Shown here: positions 43,143-52,256 of the stretch, one piece after another | Layout of the letters: every line of letters starts with the position of its first letter | Numbering within the stretch: the stretch's first letter is position 1 | DNA from: Faucicola sp048551375 | GTDB taxonomy: Bacteria > Pseudomonadota > Gammaproteobacteria > Pseudomonadales > Moraxellaceae | Length of the DNA stretch: 64,000 bases | Reading direction: 5' to 3' | Assembly (NCBI RefSeq): GCF_048551375.1 | Contig: NZ_JBLYZJ010000004.1 | Span: forward strand, 62,001-126,000 | Translations under genes and position numbers: made by a program | Notes under the pieces: model-generated | What the model was told of the DNA's origin: nothing | The model's database searches: none | The model's input: only the letters and a program-made list of their open reading frames with translations

Positions 43143-43335
43143 AGGACTTACGCAAATTGTAAATTTATCTTGCTAAATAAAGACGCTAGACCCCTGCCTA
43201 CGCAGGGGTGACGAGTAAATTAAATGTTCGTTACTTCGGACATAGCCCTTGTCTTGCGAGCCTGCAAAACAGTGTTTTGCTTTAACGGCTCTCATCCTGC
43301 GAATGCAGGAATCCAGTGTCTTTTGCGTAAGTCCT
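43143..43335. mobile_element. MITE-like element with AGGACTTACGCA terminal repeats, copy 2
   Basis: It starts AGGACTTACGCA and ends TGCGTAAGTCCT exactly. It contains the same AGACCCCTGCCTACGCAGGG and CCTGCGAATGCAGGAATCC palindromes as copy 1, plus about 60 extra bases including GCGAGCC / GGCTCTC-like sequence. It is non-coding. Confidence 0.8.
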
Positions 43336-43346
43336 AATAAAATGGT

Positions 43347-44171
43347 TTATATCGCCGATACAATACCACTTTTTATCATGGTCAATGCCAAAAATTGGCT
43401 ATGTAAATACCAATAGATTACCAAAAACCCCACGATTATCACCACATACCCTGCCAAAATTAACGGCTGGCGAGCGTGCAATGTGCCATATTTGGATTGA
43501 CCAAGGCTATATAATATTGCCAAAACCGCCCCTGTCACAGCCCCACCGACATGACCTGCATTGTCAATGCCACCGACCAAAAACCCATAACCCAAATTAA
43601 TCGCCATCACCCAAATCAGCGATTTGACACTTAGCATCATGCCGTTGATGGGTTTTTTGCGAAGTGCGACCACCAACAACATCATGCCAATGCCCATGAT
43701 ACCGCCAGAAGCCCCTGCACTCACAACAGGCATCATACCCTGTATTACGTCCATCATACCCAAAAAGTTATTTAATAAATTACCGCCCACCCCTGCCAAA
43801 ATAAACAACAGCAAGAAATTTAGCGAACCGACCATCCGTTCTGCCACTTGTCCAAAATAATACAGGGCAAACATATTAAACATCAAATGCAACAGCCCAA
43901 TATGCAAAAATAAACTCGACACCAATCGCCACGGCTGATTGCCCAAGCTAAACGGCAAAAAGTTTGCACCCCATGTCAATAATGCCTCTGTGGTCGGCTG
44001 ACTGGGGTTGACACCTGTTAAGACTTGGAGTAAAAATAAGCCCACACACATCACCAACAGTACCAGCGTACATGGAAAAAAACGCATGGCTTGCTGAATC
44101 GGTGGCAGGCTGTGGTTTTGACGGTTGATAGGGGGTTGAAACGGCGTGTCAGCGGACATAGATATAACCAT
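43347..44171 (-). CDS. Rhomboid-family intramembrane serine protease
   Basis: A 274-residue membrane protein with six to seven hydrophobic segments. Family features include WRLVSSLFLHIGLLHLMFNM (the loop 1 WR and HxxxN-type region), the catalytic Ser in GASGGIMGIG, and the catalytic His in DNAGHVGGAVTG. These make an active protease likely. Its N-terminal tail of about 30 residues is hydrophilic. Two in-frame starts are possible (44171 and 44159) with no decisive ribosome site. Substrates are unknown. Confidence 0.88.
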   Translation of the reverse strand: MVISMSADTPFQPPINRQNHSLPPIQQAMRFFPCTLVLLVMCVGLFLLQVLTGVNPSQPTTEALLTWGANFLPFSLGNQPWRLVSSLFLHIGLLHLMFNMFALYYFGQVAERMVGSLNFLLLFILAGVGGNLLNNFLGMMDVIQGMMPVVSAGASGGIMGIGMMLLVVALRKKPINGMMLSVKSLIWVMAINLGYGFLVGGIDNAGHVGGAVTGAVLAILYSLGQSKYGTLHARQPLILAGYVVIIVGFLVIYWYLHSQFLALTMIKSGIVSAI

Positions 44172-44242
44172 AATAGAATAACAACTGCTACAAATAGCAA
44201 ATTCAAACTAAAAAATCAATGTATCCTCTGTGAGTATTGCCA

Positions 44243-45001
44243 ATGACTGACAATAAAACAACACATAACGCCCATGATATACCGAATCATCAGCGACCCA
44301 CGGTCATCATCTTGCATGGATTATATATGCACAAATGGGCGATGAAGCCCCTTGCCAAGCGATTACAAAAACAAGGATTTGACGTACAAAGGTTCGGTTA
44401 TTATAGTCTATTACATCTCCTGCCTACCCATAGCCAACGCCTAGATGCGTGGCTTAGTGCTAGGTTTAGCAAAGATACGCCATTATATTTGGTTGGGCAT
44501 AGTCTTGGTGGATTGGTGATTCGGGATTTTCTGCACCGTTATCCAGCGTGGCAAGTGGCTCGCTGTGTCACACTCGGCACTCCGCACAATGGCAGTCTAT
44601 CCGCAGATAGCGTAATGAAGTTAGCCCCCAGTTTTATTGGGCGTTCTTATCAAGCTGGGCTGGATGGTACTGCACCGCCCCTCAAAAATGGGGTCGCATT
44701 GGGAAGTATTGCAGGGTCGCATTCGGCAGGCTTGGGCAAGGTGATTTTGCCAAAAGCTCATTTAACCCCTAATTTAGCAAACATAGCCAATGACCTATAT
44801 GAGCCATTCGATGGACAAAATGACGGCACAGTCTTTGTGTCAGAAACTCGCCTTGCCAATGCCAAAGACCATATTGTTTTACCTGTGTCGCATACAGGCA
44901 TGATATTTGATGCCAACGTGGCAGAACAAGTGGCGTATTTTTTGATCCATGAACAATTTTATCGACCTTTTGACAACACAGATGTTAAAAAAACTTCATA
45001 G
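44243..45001 (+). CDS. Alpha/beta hydrolase (lipase/esterase-like)
   Basis: A 252-residue hydrolase. VIILHGLYMHKWAM forms the oxyanion strand-loop, the nucleophile elbow is GHSLGGLV, and Asp and His candidates lie in DGTVFVSETRL and SHTGM. The pattern CVTLGTPHNGS also fits lipase-like hydrolases that act on ester bonds. No signal peptide is visible, so it is probably cytoplasmic. The ATG at 44243 is used; an upstream TTG at 44237 is possible. The substrate is unknown. Confidence 0.8.
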   Translation: MTDNKTTHNAHDIPNHQRPTVIILHGLYMHKWAMKPLAKRLQKQGFDVQRFGYYSLLHLLPTHSQRLDAWLSARFSKDTPLYLVGHSLGGLVIRDFLHRYPAWQVARCVTLGTPHNGSLSADSVMKLAPSFIGRSYQAGLDGTAPPLKNGVALGSIAGSHSAGLGKVILPKAHLTPNLANIANDLYEPFDGQNDGTVFVSETRLANAKDHIVLPVSHTGMIFDANVAEQVAYFLIHEQFYRPFDNTDVKKTS

Positions 45002-45115
45002 CTAAATCAAGGTTGGTCAGACGATAAAGTAGGTTTTTGGCTAAAATATAAAAAAACTGGCTCAATCAGTGTTATAATTGCAACATCATGGTTAGGGTCA
45101 TCATAAAGGCAAGTT

Positions 45116-46303
45116 ATGGGCGGTTGGGTTTTGGCAAAATTTGATGGGCAATATACAAATAATAATAAAATCAACGATATATGTATTGGCTTACTGCTCA
45201 TGCTAACAGGTGGTTTAACGGCTTGTAGTCAAAGCAATGACACCCCAGCGACCACTCAAGACACCAGTCAAACCAGTGCTAGCCAACCCTCAATGACCTC
45301 GGTATCCACCCCAACCCCTGCTACCATTGCCTCATCAGTCCACACGGCTTCTGTACCCCAAACCATAACACACCAAATTAACCTCTATACCTCGATTGAT
45401 AAAAAAGCATTAACCCCCTTATTAGCTGATTTTACCAAAAAAACCGATATCAAGGTCGTTGTCACCCAAGATGAACCCATGTCATTACTGGCTCGCCTCA
45501 AAGCTGAAGGCGAAAATAGCCCTGCAGATATGTTATTGACTGAAGATGTTGGTGTGTTTCATCATGCAGTCGAAGAGGGCTTATTACAAGCCTTTAGCTC
45601 GGATAAATCGGTTGCCAACGTACCAGAACGTTACCGTGACCCCAATGGCAACTGGCTCGCCCTATCGTATTACGCTCGCACCGCTGTGTATGATAGTCGA
45701 ATGCTCATTAACAAAGATATTATCAGCTATGCTGATTTTGCCAAAGCAAAATGGTTTCAAAAACTTTGTATTAGCCAAGCCAGTTATATCCCCAATCAAG
45801 CGTTGGCGGTGAATTTGATTGATAATTTGGGTGAGAAAAAAGCCACCGAAGTGTTAAAAGGCTGGCTAGCAAATGTGGCGGTCGCCCCTGTGCTTGACGA
45901 CAATGCCGTCATGCAAGCCATCGAAAAAGGGCAATGTCAAGTCGGTATCGTCAACAGCCACCACTATGGCGACTATCTACAAGCCCATCCGACCACGCCC
46001 ATCAAACTCACATGGCTAAACAAAGGCTATGGCGGACTTCATACCAATATCACAGGCGTTGCCATTCCCAAACATACCAAACACCCAGAAACCACCCTTG
46101 CCTTGATAGAATGGCTTGCCCAAAAGCCCCAACAAGCCTTATATGCCAGTCTAAGCAAAACTTTTCCGATGGATAAAAATACCGAAGCCTCGGTACTGCT
46201 CAAATCTTGGGGGGACTTTGAAATCAACCCTATGCCTGTCAATGACTATGCCGAAAAACAAAAAATGGCAGTCGATTTGTTAAAAGATATTAGCTATCCT
46301 TAA
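45116..46303 (+). CDS. Iron(III)-type ABC transporter solute-binding lipoprotein
   Basis: A 395-residue extracellular solute-binding protein of the family that includes iron-binding FbpA. An unusually long N-terminal region precedes a lipobox LTAC (Cys37) and a Ser/Thr/Gln-rich linker. The ligand domain starts INLYTSIDKKALTPLLADFTKKT and contains PADMLLTEDVGVFHHAVEEG, LSYYARTAVYD and NSHHYGDY, which occupy the positions of the metal-binding tyrosines. The ATG at 45116 follows AAAGGC. No permease or ATPase gene is adjacent. The ligand is inferred from the family and is not certain. Confidence 0.75.
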   Translation: MGGWVLAKFDGQYTNNNKINDICIGLLLMLTGGLTACSQSNDTPATTQDTSQTSASQPSMTSVSTPTPATIASSVHTASVPQTITHQINLYTSIDKKALTPLLADFTKKTDIKVVVTQDEPMSLLARLKAEGENSPADMLLTEDVGVFHHAVEEGLLQAFSSDKSVANVPERYRDPNGNWLALSYYARTAVYDSRMLINKDIISYADFAKAKWFQKLCISQASYIPNQALAVNLIDNLGEKKATEVLKGWLANVAVAPVLDDNAVMQAIEKGQCQVGIVNSHHYGDYLQAHPTTPIKLTWLNKGYGGLHTNITGVAIPKHTKHPETTLALIEWLAQKPQQALYASLSKTFPMDKNTEASVLLKSWGDFEINPMPVNDYAEKQKMAVDLLKDISYP

Positions 46304-47084
46304 CTTTTTCCACCATAAAATGCAAATACCGCCCCAACCATTTATACGGTTCTTGGTCGCTATATTTGACTTCCATCTCAATCACCGCTTGTGGGTTGGT
46401 ATGTCCGCCACGTTTAAGCGGTGAGTAGTCGTGAAATACTCGCAAGCCAGAACTTCGCACGATACGATAATTCCTTTTGGCAAGCCATGCTAAAACCTCA
46501 TCTTTTGCCACAGGGTTATTGGGTGTCAGGCTTTTATTATCCGCTTCAAAATCGGTTTTATTTAACAAATTAAAATTACCCATCACTAGATTGCGATATA
46601 CAAAACTGGCAGGGTTATAAAAACACAACGACAGCCCACCGTCATCGGCAAGCCAATTGTCAAAAAAGTCCATGATATCGGCAGGCGAGGCGAGCCATTC
46701 CAATACAGCATGACAAAGAATCAAGTCATATTTACCACTTAGTTTGTTATTTAAGTCTTGGTAAGGACAAGTGTGCCAAGTGATATTGTTTGTCAAGTCA
46801 CCAAGCTCGGTTTTGGCATGATGTTTGGCAATGTCGAGCATATTGGCAGAGATGTCGTTGATGGTAACGTCATATCCATTTTTGGCAAGTTCAATGCTAA
46901 TTTGAGCCAATCCTGCTCCGACATCTAACACTCGTAAGGGGCGGTTGAGGCGAGTTTGGGCGGTGGCGACCCACTCCAAGATGTCACGGCGAAGTACGGC
47001 AAGGCGGATTTGACCTTTTAAGCCACCGTAGATTTTCTTTTCAAAATGTTCGCTAATATCGTCAAAATTGCGGTCTTGAATCAT
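46290..47084 (-). CDS. cmoM: tRNA 5-carboxymethoxyuridine methyltransferase
   Basis: CmoM uses S-adenosylmethionine to esterify carboxymethoxyuridine at tRNA position 34. The 264-residue protein matches CmoM closely: QDRNFDDISEHFEKKIYGGLKGQIR at the start, LRVLDVGAGLAQISIELA as the SAM site, DLILCHAVLEWLASP, LCFYNPAS, RVFHDYSPL and EPYKWLGRYLHFM at the end. Its start overlaps the smpB stop by four bases (ATGA), so the two are translationally coupled. Confidence 0.9.
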   Translation of the reverse strand: MIQDRNFDDISEHFEKKIYGGLKGQIRLAVLRRDILEWVATAQTRLNRPLRVLDVGAGLAQISIELAKNGYDVTINDISANMLDIAKHHAKTELGDLTNNITWHTCPYQDLNNKLSGKYDLILCHAVLEWLASPADIMDFFDNWLADDGGLSLCFYNPASFVYRNLVMGNFNLLNKTDFEADNKSLTPNNPVAKDEVLAWLAKRNYRIVRSSGLRVFHDYSPLKRGGHTNPQAVIEMEVKYSDQEPYKWLGRYLHFMVEKVKDS

Positions 47085-47554
47085 GCTAAATTTTTAAACC
47101 CACGCTGTTTATCACGCTGATAGTCACGTTCTTTGAGTGTCGCCCGTTTATCGTGCAACTTTTTACCTTTTGCCAATGCCACTTCACATTTGACACGCCC
47201 ATGACTCCAATATACCTTGAGAGCTACGCAAGTATGTCCCTTTTGATTGACCATACCAAACAATTTATCAATCTCACGGCGGTGCAACAGTAGCTTACGA
47301 GTACGCAGTGGGTCAGCGACAATATGCGTAGAGGCTTGCAACAATGGCTGAATGTGCGAGCCAAACAAAAATGCCTCACCGTCCTTAAAAATCACATAGC
47401 TTTCGGTAATTCGCATTTTGCCTGCACGGATTGCCTTGACTTCCCAGCCGAGCAGTTCTAGCCCAGCTTCAAAGCTTTCTTCGATAAAATATTCATGGCG
47501 AGCCTTTTTGTTACTGGCAATCAGACTGGGCATGGCTTTGGGTTTTTTACTCAT
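47081..47554 (-). CDS. smpB: SsrA-binding protein SmpB
   Basis: SmpB partners tmRNA in trans-translation to rescue stalled ribosomes. The 157-residue protein shows IASNKKARHEYFIEESFEAGLEL, GWEVKAIRAGKMRI, REIDKLFGMVNQKG and a basic C-terminal tail (KRATLKERDYQRDKQRGFKN), in normal family order. It is followed by cmoM with a four-base overlap. No ssrA gene was seen in the window. Confidence 0.97.
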   Translation of the reverse strand: MSKKPKAMPSLIASNKKARHEYFIEESFEAGLELLGWEVKAIRAGKMRITESYVIFKDGEAFLFGSHIQPLLQASTHIVADPLRTRKLLLHRREIDKLFGMVNQKGHTCVALKVYWSHGRVKCEVALAKGKKLHDKRATLKERDYQRDKQRGFKNLA

Positions 47555-47690
47555 ACGGTTTCCTACTCATGGTGTTTCCTTGACTGCCGAGCGGACGTAC
47601 CCTGCGACAGACATTTTATATTGATAATAATTAAATGTATTGTATCAAAAAGGAAGATTGGAATGTGTTTTAATGGGTTATTTATAGTTG

Positions 47691-47752
47691 TCTAAACTAG
47701 CAATAATACCAAACCCAAAATCTCAAATCCTCATTTTTGATTTAACTCACCA
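47691..47752. repeat. REP-like element remnant lacking the palindromic core
   Basis: CTAAACTAGCAATAATACCA and CCCAAAATCTCAAATCCTCA then TTGATTTAACTCACCAT match the flanks of copy 7 but lack GTAGGGGCGTATTGCATACG. This suggests internal deletion and argues that the repeat unit is about 90 bases. An isolated AGGACTGACGCAA at 47761 resembles a single MITE end. Confidence 0.5.
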
Positions 47753-47784
47753 TAATTCACTTAGGACTGACGCAACACTATCAT

Positions 47785-48729
47785 TTAGTGGGTTGCTGAG
47801 GCAACTGTGGTGGTATTGGTATGGGGTATTTGCTTAGGGGTTGGGGCAGTACCAAACCATTTTTCATAAATTTTGGCATAAGTGCCATCAGCGATGATTT
47901 GTCCCAAGCCGATATTAAACTTGTCAATGACAGCGGTATTCCCTTTTTTGGCAACTACGACCATCTCATAAGGAGCAAAATAATCACCCTCTCCACCAAT
48001 AAAAAATTTCATATTAGGTATAGATTTAACATGATAATGCAGTAAACCACTGTCTGCTACCACTGCATCAGCTTCACCTTGAATCACGGCTTTGATGGCT
48101 AAATAGCTAGAGGTTTTTTGGATAATATTTGGGCTGTCTTCTCCTTGCAGTTTAAATAAATCATCCGCAGTGGGTGTGTCTTTTTGTACGGCGACTTTGC
48201 GATTTTTAAGGTCATCAAAGGTTTTGATATCGGTAACGCTGTCTTTGGTTAAGATGGCATCACTGTCATAGGCATAGGTATTTGATAATAAATAAGCTTG
48301 TTCACGTTCTTCATCACGACTGACCGCAGACATGGCCAAATCATATTTATTGGTATTAACCCCATCCAATAAACCATCCCAAGATTTGGGTAAAAAGTTG
48401 GCTTTAAAGCCTTGTTTTTCGCCAATGGCATCCAAAATATCTTTATCAAAACCAACGACACTGCCTTTTTCATCCAACGATTCGTAAGGCGGATAGGTGG
48501 CTTCTACACCGACAGTAATCACTTGCATTTTTGGGTCGATGCTTGTAGATGAGGCTGTGGCAGTTGAAGATGCAGGTGTTGCTTGCGTTTTCGTTTGTGT
48601 GCTGGGCTGGCTCGCTTGATTCGGTTGGCTAGAGGCAGATGGGGCTTCATTTTTGCTACAAGCCGTGAGTAATAATGAAGATAGTAATACCGCAGTACCT
48701 GTATATTTGACAAACATCGTTGATAACAT
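47785..48729 (-). CDS. Amino-acid ABC transporter solute-binding lipoprotein
   Basis: A 314-residue type-3 solute-binding protein. The lipobox LTAC (Cys24) is followed by a Ser/Thr/Gln/Ala-rich linker and the ligand domain: VITVGVEATYPPYESLDEKGSVVGFDKDILDAI, DLAMSAVSRDEERE, KVAVQKDTPTADD and YDSDAILTKD. It should bind a polar amino acid in the periplasm. No permease or ATPase gene is adjacent; the previous minus-strand gene is gcvP, separated by a terminator. Confidence 0.82.
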   Translation of the reverse strand: MLSTMFVKYTGTAVLLSSLLLTACSKNEAPSASSQPNQASQPSTQTKTQATPASSTATASSTSIDPKMQVITVGVEATYPPYESLDEKGSVVGFDKDILDAIGEKQGFKANFLPKSWDGLLDGVNTNKYDLAMSAVSRDEEREQAYLLSNTYAYDSDAILTKDSVTDIKTFDDLKNRKVAVQKDTPTADDLFKLQGEDSPNIIQKTSSYLAIKAVIQGEADAVVADSGLLHYHVKSIPNMKFFIGGEGDYFAPYEMVVVAKKGNTAVIDKFNIGLGQIIADGTYAKIYEKWFGTAPTPKQIPHTNTTTVASATH

Positions 48730-48792
48730 AATTTTCCCTTAAAATAACCCACGAAATCGCTAATTTTACAAAAATAGGATGGGGTTTACGAT

Positions 48793-48820
48793 AAAAAAAC
48801 CACCCAGTGGTAGGGTGGTT
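48793..48820 (-). terminator. Terminator after gcvP
   Basis: On the minus strand, AACCACCC pairs with GGGTGGTT and leads into a T run, about 160 bases after the gcvP stop and past a REP-like repeat. Confidence 0.75.
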
Positions 48821-48917
48821 GTCATAAAAGTGAAACATTGGTTAAAATACAATCAATTTCAATGAGATATAATCTTTTGATGGCTTAGTGAGTTAAATCA
48901 GAAATAAGACTTGAAAA

Positions 48918-48943
48918 GTAGGGGCGTATACAATACGCCCTAC
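48918..48943. repeat. REP-like element core, copy 10
   Basis: GTAGGGGCGTATACAATACG followed by CCCTAC, with GTGAGTTAAATCAGAAATAA on its left, again matching the outer flank of other copies. It lies just after the gcvP stop. Confidence 0.75.
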
Positions 48944-48979
48944 AAATGCTATCTTTTTTCTCATTTAAAAGACTATTGT

Positions 48980-51841
48980 TTACTCATAACTGTCGGTACT
49001 TGGACAGCTACATACCAAGTTTTTATCGCCATATACATCATCCACACGGCTCACCGATGGCCAGAATTTATTGGCACGGATATAGTCAAGCGGATACACG
49101 GCTTCTTCACGGCTATAGCCACGAGTCCATTCACCCATCACCACTTGGGCGGTGTGTGGGGCATTGACCAATGGGTTATCCTCAAGCGTCCATTCGCCAT
49201 TTTTGACTTTCATCGCCTCGGCTTTGATTTGCTTTAACGCACTGATAAAGCGGTCAAGTTCTTCTTTGCTTTCAGATTCAGTCGGCTCAATCATCAACGT
49301 ACCTGCAACAGGGAATGACATCGTTGGTGCGTGGAAACCATAGTCCATCAAGCGTTTGGCGATATCCACTTCGGTGATGCCTGTTTCGGCTTTGAGTGGG
49401 CGAATGTCTATGATACACTCATGGGCGACACGACCGTTTTTGCCACTGTATAGCACAGGGTAATCATCTTTTAGCTGATTTGCCATGTAGTTGGCGTTTA
49501 GCAAGGCTGATTCGGTGGCTTGTTTTAAGCCATCTTTACCCATCATGGTGATGTACATCCATGAAATTGGCAAAATACTTGCCGAACCAAACGGTGCGGC
49601 CGATACCGCTGACATACCTTTACCGCCATTTGGCACTTCGGCAACCGAGTGGTTAGCGATAAATGGGGCAAGGTGCGACTTCATGCCGATAGGACCCATA
49701 CCAGGACCACCACCGCCATGTGGGATACAGAAGGTTTTGTGCAAGTTCATGTGTAGCACATCCGCACCCACGTCCGCAGGCTGCATCATGGCAACTTGGG
49801 CGTTCATGTTCGCACCGTCCATATACACTTGACCGCCATGTTTGTGAATCAAATCACAAATATCACGAATCCCTTCTTCAAACACGCCATGTGTTGATGG
49901 GTAAGTAATCATCAATGCACCGAGGTTGGCACTGTGTTTTTCGGCTTTTTCGGTCAAATCGGCAAAGTCCACGTTACCTTGTTCATCAGTCGCCACAACG
50001 ACAACATCCATACCCATCATGTGGGCGGTCGCAGGGTTGGTACCGTGTGCCGAACGTGGGATTAAGCAGATATTGCGGTCGGTTTGACCCAAGCTTTCAT
50101 GGTAACGGCGAATTGCCAATAGTCCTGCATATTCGCCTGACGCACCTGAGTTAGGTTGCATTGAGATGGCATCAAAACCTGTGATTGCTTTGAGTTGGTC
50201 TTGCAAGCCTTCAATCATCTCAAGGTAGCCACCGACTTGGTCACGAGGGGCAAATGGATGGACATTGGCAAATTCATTCCAAGTAATCGGCAACATTTCG
50301 CTAGTAGCGTTCAATTTCATGGTACAAGAACCCAATGAAATCATGCTGTGATTCATCGCTAAGTCTTTGTTTTCTAACTTTTTCAAGTAGCGTAACATTT
50401 CGTGTTCAGTGTGGTGACTGTTAAACACAGGATGGCTTAAAATCGCATCTTTACGCAATAAGCTGTCACCCAATGACAAGGTCAAAGTATCGCCCAATTC
50501 GACTGAAGAACCTGTAAAAAGTTGGGTCAAAATGGCAAAATCTTGGCTATCGCTGACTTCACTAAAGGCAACTGCCAAATGGCTGTCATCGACTTTACGC
50601 AAGTTAAAACCAACATTTAACGCATTTTGATAAAGCTGTTCAGTTTGACCGTCCGTTTTTACCAATACCGTATCAAAAAATTGTGAATGAACAACTGTCA
50701 TACCAGCATTTTGTACTGCTTTAGCAAAAGCAGTCGCCAACGCATGAATACGAGTAGCAATACGTTTTACCCCTGTTGCCCCATGATACACGGCATACAT
50801 ACCTGCCATATTTGCCAACAAGACTTGCGAAGTACAAATGTTTGAATTGGCTTTTTCACGGCGGATATGCTGTTCACGAGTTTGCAACGCCATACGCAGG
50901 GCAGGCTTACCTTGGGCATCGACCGATACACCAATGATACGACCGGGGGCAGAGCGTTTGGCACTGTCTTTAAAGGCAAAGTAAGCAGCGTGCGGGCCAC
51001 CAAAGCCCATCGGTACGCCAAAGCGTTGGGTATTACCCAAAGCCACATCCGCACCCATGTCAGCAGGTGATTTTAGCAATACCAAGCTCATCACATCAGC
51101 GACCACAATCGCCATCGCACCGTTGGCTTTTACCGCACTGATAATGTCTGTTAAATCAACGACATCGCCATTTGTGCCGACATATTGGAAAATCGCCCCA
51201 AAGAAATCACCATTTTTGGCTACGTCAAAATCACCGACTACAACATCCCAACCAAAGTATTTGGCACGAGTGCGAATCACATCTAGGGTTTGTGGGTAGA
51301 TACGGCTATCAACAAAGAATTGGTTGGATTTGCTTTTGCTAATGCGTTTTGCCATTGCCATCGCTTCGGCGGCAGCGGTCGCTTCGTCAAGTAGTGAAGC
51401 ACCTGCCATTTCTAAGCCTGACAGGTCGATACATACTTGTTGGAAGTTTAGCAAGGCTTCAAGGCGACCTTGGGCGATTTCGGCTTGGTAAGGGGTGTAA
51501 GCCGTGTACCAACCTGGGTTTTCAAGGACGTTACGTTGAATGACCGCAGGCACACGAGTAGGGTAGTAGCCCATGCCGATATAGCTTTTGTTGACTTTAA
51601 TTTTGTCCGCCAAGCCACGCAATTTGGCGATGGCTTCGTGTTCTGGCATACTAAGTGGCAAGTCCAGTTCTTTGTTTAAACGCACCGAGGCAGGGACGGT
51701 TTGGCTGATAAAATCTGCCATATCTTTTGCCCCAACCGTTTTTAGCATGGCATCACGCTCTTGGCTGTCAATGCCAACATGGCGGTTGATAAATTCTGAT
51801 GGGTTAAAGACATCAGTGAAAGTTGAAAAGTTTTGGGTCAT
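48980..51841 (-). CDS. gcvP: Glycine dehydrogenase (decarboxylating), P-protein
   Basis: GcvP is the PLP enzyme of the glycine cleavage system and decarboxylates glycine onto the lipoyl arm of GcvH. The 953-residue protein is the fused alpha-beta form, with GMGYYPTRVPAVIQRNVLENPGWYTAYTPYQ-like N-terminal blocks, MVSCG-type repeats and the PLP lysine in HMNLHKTFCIPHGGGGPG. The ATG at 51841 is selected for its AAGGAA upstream. It is separated from gcvH by two unrelated genes, so the gcv genes are not a single tight operon. Confidence 0.97.
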   Translation of the reverse strand: MTQNFSTFTDVFNPSEFINRHVGIDSQERDAMLKTVGAKDMADFISQTVPASVRLNKELDLPLSMPEHEAIAKLRGLADKIKVNKSYIGMGYYPTRVPAVIQRNVLENPGWYTAYTPYQAEIAQGRLEALLNFQQVCIDLSGLEMAGASLLDEATAAAEAMAMAKRISKSKSNQFFVDSRIYPQTLDVIRTRAKYFGWDVVVGDFDVAKNGDFFGAIFQYVGTNGDVVDLTDIISAVKANGAMAIVVADVMSLVLLKSPADMGADVALGNTQRFGVPMGFGGPHAAYFAFKDSAKRSAPGRIIGVSVDAQGKPALRMALQTREQHIRREKANSNICTSQVLLANMAGMYAVYHGATGVKRIATRIHALATAFAKAVQNAGMTVVHSQFFDTVLVKTDGQTEQLYQNALNVGFNLRKVDDSHLAVAFSEVSDSQDFAILTQLFTGSSVELGDTLTLSLGDSLLRKDAILSHPVFNSHHTEHEMLRYLKKLENKDLAMNHSMISLGSCTMKLNATSEMLPITWNEFANVHPFAPRDQVGGYLEMIEGLQDQLKAITGFDAISMQPNSGASGEYAGLLAIRRYHESLGQTDRNICLIPRSAHGTNPATAHMMGMDVVVVATDEQGNVDFADLTEKAEKHSANLGALMITYPSTHGVFEEGIRDICDLIHKHGGQVYMDGANMNAQVAMMQPADVGADVLHMNLHKTFCIPHGGGGPGMGPIGMKSHLAPFIANHSVAEVPNGGKGMSAVSAAPFGSASILPISWMYITMMGKDGLKQATESALLNANYMANQLKDDYPVLYSGKNGRVAHECIIDIRPLKAETGITEVDIAKRLMDYGFHAPTMSFPVAGTLMIEPTESESKEELDRFISALKQIKAEAMKVKNGEWTLEDNPLVNAPHTAQVVMGEWTRGYSREEAVYPLDYIRANKFWPSVSRVDDVYGDKNLVCSCPSTDSYE

Positions 51842-51942
51842 CTGTGTTTCCTTAATCAATGACAAGTGCCAAAAAAGGTGAGAAGTGTGTTGAACAAAAT
51901 TTTAAAGCATATATAACAGCAGGTTTTCTTTGGTTAGTAGGT

Positions 51943-52224
51943 TCACATCATTCGATTTACTGAGCTTTTTATCAAACGTCCAAGTTGCATTTCTTCCAAA
52001 CTGACGCTTTTTTTTGCTTTAATAATGCCAAAACTAGCCGTAATGTCATTAATAATTTTTGCAGATGATGCTTTATTTGTTGTACTTTTTGGCTTCTTTT
52101 TGGCAATAGGGTTATCTTGGTAGTCGCTTTTTAAAAAATTAACAAAATTAGCAACTTGGCTTTGTTGCGAATAGGGTAGTGATTGAATATCTTTAAAGGT
52201 TTGATTAAGATTTAACGTGGTCAT
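51943..52224 (-). CDS. Solitary antitoxin-like small protein
   Basis: A 93-residue protein with QTFKDIQSLPYSQQSQVANFVNFLKSD, similar in pattern to the DUF2281-like antitoxin at 31485, followed by a basic linker and a short C-terminal SVSLEEMQLGRLI. GGGAGA lies upstream of the ATG at 52224. No toxin gene is next to it on either side. It could be an orphan antitoxin or a small regulator; no function is demonstrated. Confidence 0.55.
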   Translation of the reverse strand: MTTLNLNQTFKDIQSLPYSQQSQVANFVNFLKSDYQDNPIAKKKPKSTTNKASSAKIINDITASFGIIKAKKSVSLEEMQLGRLIKSSVNRMM

Positions 52225-52256
52225 ATCGTCTATCTCCCCATATTTTGCCAATAAAT

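Noticed and set aside
45007..45201. A small minus-strand gene opposite the iron-type binding protein
   Set aside because: It overlaps the signal-peptide region of the other gene, lacks a ribosome site and shows no family pattern.
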